NCBI GenBank assembly: GCA_028278465.1
Contig: JANQEF010000130.1
Span: 1-9,696, forward strand
From: Dehalococcoidia bacterium
GTDB lineage: Bacteria; Chloroflexota; Dehalococcoidia; Lucifugimonadales; Lucifugimonadaceae
DNA: 9,696 nt
Direction: 5' to 3'
The position numbers were made by a program, and so were the translations under genes. How positions within the stretch are numbered: position 1 is the first letter of the stretch; the number at the start of each line of letters is the position of its first letter. Below, piece after piece: positions 6,542 through 9,696 of the stretch. The notes beneath the pieces were generated by a model that saw only the letters and a program-made list of their open reading frames with translations, ran no database searches and had not been told where the DNA came from.

Positions 6542-6549
6542 ACTGGCCC
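6531..6549 (+). repeat. Hairpin across the stop codon of the kinase-like gene
   Basis: GGGCCAG (6531-6537), loop CTGAA, CTGGCCC (6543-6549): a perfect 7-bp stem whose loop contains the TGA stop. No T run follows. It sits 33 nt before the response-regulator start and may modulate readthrough between the two genes or stabilise an mRNA end. A second inverted pair, AACTGG (6541-6546) and CCAGTT (6572-6577), could form an alternative fold reaching close to the next start codon. Confidence 0.45.
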
Positions 6550-6582
6550 CAGCTTCGGATAGACGTTCGGTCCAGTTGGACT

Positions 6583-7392
6583 ATGGAGGCAGCTTTGACT
6601 ACGGATTCGGTTGCGGTGAAGTCGATCAAGGTCCTCATGGTGGACGACCATGAGTTGATGCGGCAGGCGTACGGCATGCTGCTCAACACAGACCCTGACA
6701 TTCAGATAGTGGGGTTTGCGGGTGACGGCCAGGAAGCCCTTGGCATGGTCGACCGGTTGAACCCGAACGTGGTGATCATGGACGGCCGCATGCCGCGGCT
6801 TGACGGTGTCAGCGCATCTCGCATCATCCGTGAGAAGCACCCGGACATGGCCATCGTCCTGCTCTCCGCGTTCGACGACGACGAGTTCGTACGCGAGTTC
6901 CTGAAGGGCGATGTGAAGGGCAAGGCGTACCTGCTCAAGCAGTCGCTCGAAAACCTGGCCGACCTGGTCCAGGCCGTCAAGGACGTTGCCGAGGGCAAGA
7001 CGTACCTCGCAAGCGAGATCGTGGCGAAGCTGGCCCGCACCGAGAGCAAGGTGGAGAGCCAGTTCCTCTCCGAGCTGACGGAGCGAGAGCGCGAGGTCCT
7101 GGACTGCATGGCCCGCGGGCACTCGAACGCCGCCATCGCCGAGGACCTGTTCATTCAGCCTCGAACGGTTGAGCGCCACATCGGCTCGATCTTCGGCAAG
7201 ATGCGTTTGCAACCGCAGCCAAAGGCGCACGCTCGCGTCCAGGCGGTGCTGGCGTTCCTGCACGACACTGGCAGGCTCAAGGAAGGGCCGCGGCCGGCGC
7301 CGAAGCAGGAGGAGCAGCCTGCTCCCAAGGCGGAGGACGCTGACCAGCCCGACTACCTGCGGCACGTCAAGGAGATGACGAAGAGCGCGTAG
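6583..7392 (+). CDS. NarL/FixJ-family response regulator with LuxR-type HTH
   Basis: A 269-residue two-component transcription regulator. The receiver domain (about residues 15-130) has the acidic pair D21-D22, phosphoacceptor D67 in IMDGRMPRLDG, the switch residue S95 and K119 in YLLKQ, so it looks phosphorylatable. The LuxR/GerE helix-turn-helix lies at about 164-226 (LTEREREVLDCMARG, SNAAIAEDLF, PRTVERHIGSIFGKM). Unlike most NarL proteins it continues into a tail of about 40 residues rich in Pro, Ala, Glu and Lys. The gene follows the kinase-like gene and ends at a strong terminator, so the pair is one transcription unit. Its targets cannot be told from the window. ATG 6583 has no obvious SD; the hairpin at the upstream stop suggests translational coupling. 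Confidence 0.93.
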   Translation: MEAALTTDSVAVKSIKVLMVDDHELMRQAYGMLLNTDPDIQIVGFAGDGQEALGMVDRLNPNVVIMDGRMPRLDGVSASRIIREKHPDMAIVLLSAFDDDEFVREFLKGDVKGKAYLLKQSLENLADLVQAVKDVAEGKTYLASEIVAKLARTESKVESQFLSELTEREREVLDCMARGHSNAAIAEDLFIQPRTVERHIGSIFGKMRLQPQPKAHARVQAVLAFLHDTGRLKEGPRPAPKQEEQPAPKAEDADQPDYLRHVKEMTKSA

Positions 7393-7420
7393 CTCCGTCA
7401 GCTTCCAGTCAGATCAAGAG

Positions 7421-7445
7421 CGCCCCGCAGGTTTGCGGGGCGTTT
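7421..7445 (+). terminator. Rho-independent terminator after the response regulator
   Basis: CGCCCCGCA (7421-7429), loop GGTT, TGCGGGGCG (7434-7442), a perfect 9-bp GC-rich stem, is followed by TTT. The T tract is short, but the stem is very stable and placed 29 nt after the stop codon. Confidence 0.8.
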
Positions 7446-7518
7446 CGCGTCTTCCGATTCTCCGGCAACGTAGACTGTCCTCGCTACGACCTGCCAAGAG
7501 GGAGCATCTCAACTGCCC

Positions 7519-8376
7519 TTGAAGTTCATGAGGCGTCCCGAGGCGACGCTCGACCTGCAGCTCGACGCTGAAATGCTGGCGCCGGGCGAGGAATTGCGCG
7601 GGCGGGTGGACATCTCGTCGCGCAAGGGGTTCGATGTACGAGTCGGGCGTGTCACGCTCGAATGCATAGAGACGTTCTGGCGCCGAGAGTACGACCCCGG
7701 CACCAGGAGTCAGCGCAACAAGAAGAAGAAACAGCACCTGGTCGATCTGCGACACCGGTTCATGGTGGACGCGAAAATCCAGGGCGGCGTCCCCAGTTTC
7801 GAGGAGTTCGCGTTCACTCTTCCCGAAGACGCCCCGCTTTCTGTCGAAGGCAAGATCGCTAATGTCTCGTGGCGCGTGCGCGTCTCGTTCAATGTCTCTG
7901 GTATGAGGGACTTGCACATCGAGCATCCGGTCTTCGTGCGGTCCGGGGAATCGAAAGAGGACGCCGACCCAACGCACGATCACGACTCGGTACTGGCAAC
8001 GGGCGGCAGCGACGAACACAAGCTCAGCCTCGAGATACCGCCGGGCGACTGGAAGCCGGGGGATTCGATCGCAGGCAGCCTCCGGCTGGACGTGGTCGAG
8101 GATTCCGACTCACCGGAAGTGCGGGTGGAGTTGGAGCGCTTCGAGGAGGCCGGAAGCAGAGACACCACGGTCACCGTCGACCAGGATGTGCTGGAGCGGG
8201 ACGGGTCGTTTAGAGGCGGTCTTGGCCGGGAGTGGCGGTTCGCTCTCACCGTTCCGGAACAACTGGCGCCTTCAGTTCAGCAGAGCGAAACGCATGTCCG
8301 CTGGAAGGTGAAAGGGATCTTCAGCCGAACGCTGCGCAGGGATCAGTTCGTCGAACAGCACATCACCGTAGTCTGA
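7519..8376 (+). CDS. Arrestin/Spo0M-like two-domain protein
   Basis: A 285-residue cytoplasmic protein without signal peptide or membrane segments, rich in predicted beta strands. The two halves look alike. The first opens LDLQLDAEMLAPGEELRGRV and ends SWRVRVSFNV...HPVFV; the second opens LSLEIPPGDWKPGDSIAGSL, continues into VRVELERFEE and ends VRWKVKGIF...HITVV. The PGE/PGD turn followed by G-x-v, then V-x-LE-x-E, is the arrestin-fold pattern, so I read it as tandem arrestin-like sandwiches, as in Spo0M. The molecular role is unknown; such proteins are protein-interaction scaffolds. TTG 7519 is chosen because GAGGGAG lies 14 nt upstream; ATG 7528 is the alternative. An Asn-Lys-rich loop (NKKKK, about residues 67-71) stands out. 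Confidence 0.6.
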   Translation: MKFMRRPEATLDLQLDAEMLAPGEELRGRVDISSRKGFDVRVGRVTLECIETFWRREYDPGTRSQRNKKKKQHLVDLRHRFMVDAKIQGGVPSFEEFAFTLPEDAPLSVEGKIANVSWRVRVSFNVSGMRDLHIEHPVFVRSGESKEDADPTHDHDSVLATGGSDEHKLSLEIPPGDWKPGDSIAGSLRLDVVEDSDSPEVRVELERFEEAGSRDTTVTVDQDVLERDGSFRGGLGREWRFALTVPEQLAPSVQQSETHVRWKVKGIFSRTLRRDQFVEQHITVV

Positions 8377-8418
8377 CGGCCGGTAACCGCAGCTCACCCG
8401 AACACACTGCTCGCCGGC

Positions 8419-9180
8419 CTACCAGGAGATCTCGCCGCCGTCGATCACCAGCTCGATGCCGGTCACCCAAGCCGCCTCGTCAGACGCCAGGTACAGCACG
8501 CCGTATGCGATGTCGTTCGGCTTGCCCAGCCGCCCGAGAGGCGTCATGTCCACGCGGTACTTGTGGATCGCCGGGTCCGAGTGGATGTCGGTAGTCATCG
8601 GTGTGTCTGTGAAGCCGGGATGGACCGAGTTGACCCGGATGTTGTCCTTCGCCAGCTGCACCGCGGCCGCCTTCGAGAAGGTGCGGGCGGCGCCCTTCGA
8701 GGCGTGATAGGCGGCGCCGGCCGGGCTGCCGACGATGCCGAAGATGGATGAGACGTTGACGACCGAGCCGCCGCCGCTTTTACGCATCGCCGAGACCGCC
8801 GTCTTGGTGCCGAGCATCACGCCTGTCGAGTTGACGGCGAACACGTCGTCCCAGTTCTCGACGATTGTGTCTTCGACCGGTGGACGGCCCTTCGCTCCCG
8901 ACATCCCGGCGTTGTTCACCACGATGTCGAGCCTACCCCATAGCGACATCACCTCGTCGACCACCTCGTTCCAGTTCGGCTCACTGGTGGCGTCGAGGCG
9001 GCGGAAGATTGCAGCGTCGCCGAGCTCCTCTTCGAGCGCGGCGCCTTTCGTCTCGTCGATGTCGCCGATGACGACTCTTGCGCCGTGCTCCACAAAGAGC
9101 CTACTGCAGGCCTCACCGATTCCGGACGCGCCTCCGGTGACTATCGCCGTCTTGCCTTCGAGCCGTGGTCCTACCGCCAT
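8419..9180 (-). CDS. SDR family NAD(P)-dependent oxidoreductase
   Basis: A classical short-chain dehydrogenase of 253 residues. The Rossmann glycine motif TGGASGIG is at residues 15-22, NNAG at 89-92, and the catalytic tetrad is N117, S145 (in NVSS), Y158 and K162 (in YHASK). D40 at the end of the second strand (GDID) favours NAD+ over NADP+. The PG...T-x-M segment after the active site and the C-terminal TGIELVIDGG are typical of the family (cyclopentanol/3-oxoacyl reductase-like). It probably oxidises a secondary alcohol or reduces a ketone; the substrate is unknown. It is convergent with the arrestin-like gene (42-nt gap) and in line with rtcB upstream, from which it is separated by a terminator, so it should have its own promoter. 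Confidence 0.93.
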   Translation of the reverse strand: MAVGPRLEGKTAIVTGGASGIGEACSRLFVEHGARVVIGDIDETKGAALEEELGDAAIFRRLDATSEPNWNEVVDEVMSLWGRLDIVVNNAGMSGAKGRPPVEDTIVENWDDVFAVNSTGVMLGTKTAVSAMRKSGGGSVVNVSSIFGIVGSPAGAAYHASKGAARTFSKAAAVQLAKDNIRVNSVHPGFTDTPMTTDIHSDPAIHKYRVDMTPLGRLGKPNDIAYGVLYLASDEAAWVTGIELVIDGGEISW

Positions 9181-9292
9181 GTGCTGAGCCGCCTGTTATG
9201 AGTGCTGGAGTTGCTGTTGTGCGCCACTGCCCTGCTGCCGGTCGATGGCGTTTGGCGCATTTTGCACGAAAACAGGTTCGCACGCAGGCTAA

Positions 9293-9320
9293 GAGCCGGC
9301 CCCCTTGGGAGGGCCGGCTC
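9293..9320 (-). terminator. Intrinsic terminator of rtcB
   Basis: GAGCCGGCCC (9293-9302) and GGGCCGGCTC (9311-9320) form a perfect 10-bp stem with an 8-nt loop. It begins 2 nt after the rtcB stop codon when read on the minus strand. Only two T residues follow in that direction, so termination may be imperfect and some transcription may continue into the SDR gene. Confidence 0.7.
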
Positions 9321-9322
9321 CA

Positions 9323-9696
9323 TCACAGTCCCTTGTAGTTGACGAACTGGCTCAGGATCTCGACCGTCTCCACCAGCGGCTCGGCATCCGCCATCACCTG
9401 CTCGATCGGCTTGTAAGCGCCCGGCGCCTCGTCAAGCAGCGCCTCGGCGTCCCGGTCCAGCCAGGCGCGATCGCCCATCTGCTCCTTGAACTCGGCCAGG
9501 TCAAGCTGCCGCTTCGCCGCGCCCCGACCCATCATCCGGCCGGCGCCGTGCGGCGCGGTCGAGTACGAGTCAGGGTTGGCCTTGCCACGCACGATGTACG
9601 TCGCAGCGCCCATCGAACCCGGGATCACACCCCAGTCGTCGGCGCCTGCGGCGATCGCTCCCTTGCGTGACAGCCACCTGTCGCCGTCCGGCGTCG
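9323..9696 (-). CDS. rtcB: RNA-splicing ligase RtcB, C-terminal part (partial)
   Basis: The frame is open from the window edge to the TGA at 9323, giving 123 residues of the C-terminus. RtcB joins RNA 2',3'-cyclic phosphate or 3'-phosphate ends to 5'-OH ends using GTP and Mn2+, in tRNA splicing and RNA repair. The HGAGR motif is present (His codon at 9548-9550), the His that becomes guanylylated, followed by MMGRGAAKR. Just before it stands IPGSMGAATYIVRG, another RtcB hallmark. The ending FVNYKGL matches the usual C-terminal VxxKG. The N-terminal metal-binding part lies outside the window. It is transcribed toward the SDR gene, with a strong terminator between. Confidence 0.93.
   Translation of the reverse strand, partial: TPDGDRWLSRKGAIAAGADDWGVIPGSMGAATYIVRGKANPDSYSTAPHGAGRMMGRGAAKRQLDLAEFKEQMGDRAWLDRDAEALLDEAPGAYKPIEQVMADAEPLVETVEILSQFVNYKGL

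Noticed and set aside
5722..7365. Minus-strand ORF of 547 codons opposite the kinase-like and response-regulator genes
   Set aside because: High-GC shadow frame; the plus strand carries clear receiver, HTH and H-box motifs while this product is low complexity without motifs.
8378..8419. GGCCGG and CCGGCC between the convergent arrestin-like and SDR genes as a bidirectional terminator
   Set aside because: Only 6 bp with a 30-nt loop and no T tract; both arms are common in high-GC DNA.
9181..9292. Gap upstream of the SDR gene searched for promoter or RNA
   Set aside because: Only a loose TGCAAAAT-like element on the minus strand without a matching -35; nothing I can support.

Overview
The window is about 62% GC by eye, densely packed and bacterial. 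Gene content suggests a free-living heterotroph that makes isoprenoids by the MEP route. My best guess is Chloroflexota (Dehalococcoidia/SAR202-like), because of the enolase-superfamily dehydratase/racemase, the SDR, the MFS carrier and the ArsC/YffB-type protein. No rRNA or other phylogenetic marker is present, so this stays inference.

Layout. (1) 1-196, minus strand: the 5' part of an ArsC/YffB/Spx-family thioredoxin-fold protein. Its reading frame contains an in-frame TGA exactly where the family has its catalytic cysteine, and a perfect 8-bp hairpin with a G-first triloop follows 15 nt later. This is the signature of a selenocysteine (UxxC) protein, and ordinary ORF calling breaks it. It is the most interesting element here. 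(2) 277-1716, plus: an MFS transporter divergent from the selenoprotein gene. (3) 1837-5435, plus: a likely transcription unit of ispH, an enolase-superfamily enzyme, a DUF192 lipoprotein and gpmA, with a TATAAT box ahead of ispH. (4) 5436-5827: a non-coding stretch unusually rich in inverted repeats, with a G-quadruplex motif. (5) 5828-7392, plus: a two-gene signalling cassette, a histidine-kinase-like protein with a degenerate ATPase domain followed by a NarL/LuxR response regulator, ending at a strong intrinsic terminator. (6) 7519-8376, plus: an arrestin/Spo0M-like protein. (7) 8419-9180, minus: an SDR dehydrogenase convergent with it. (8) 9323-9696, minus: the C-terminal part of RtcB RNA ligase with its own terminator.

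The genes do not form one dedicated pathway. ispH (isoprenoids), gpmA (glycolysis) and rtcB (RNA repair) are housekeeping. The enolase-superfamily enzyme, SDR and MFS carrier fit scavenging of sugar acids or other small organics. The selenoprotein points to a full Sec machinery (SelA, SelB, SelC tRNA, SelD) elsewhere in the genome.
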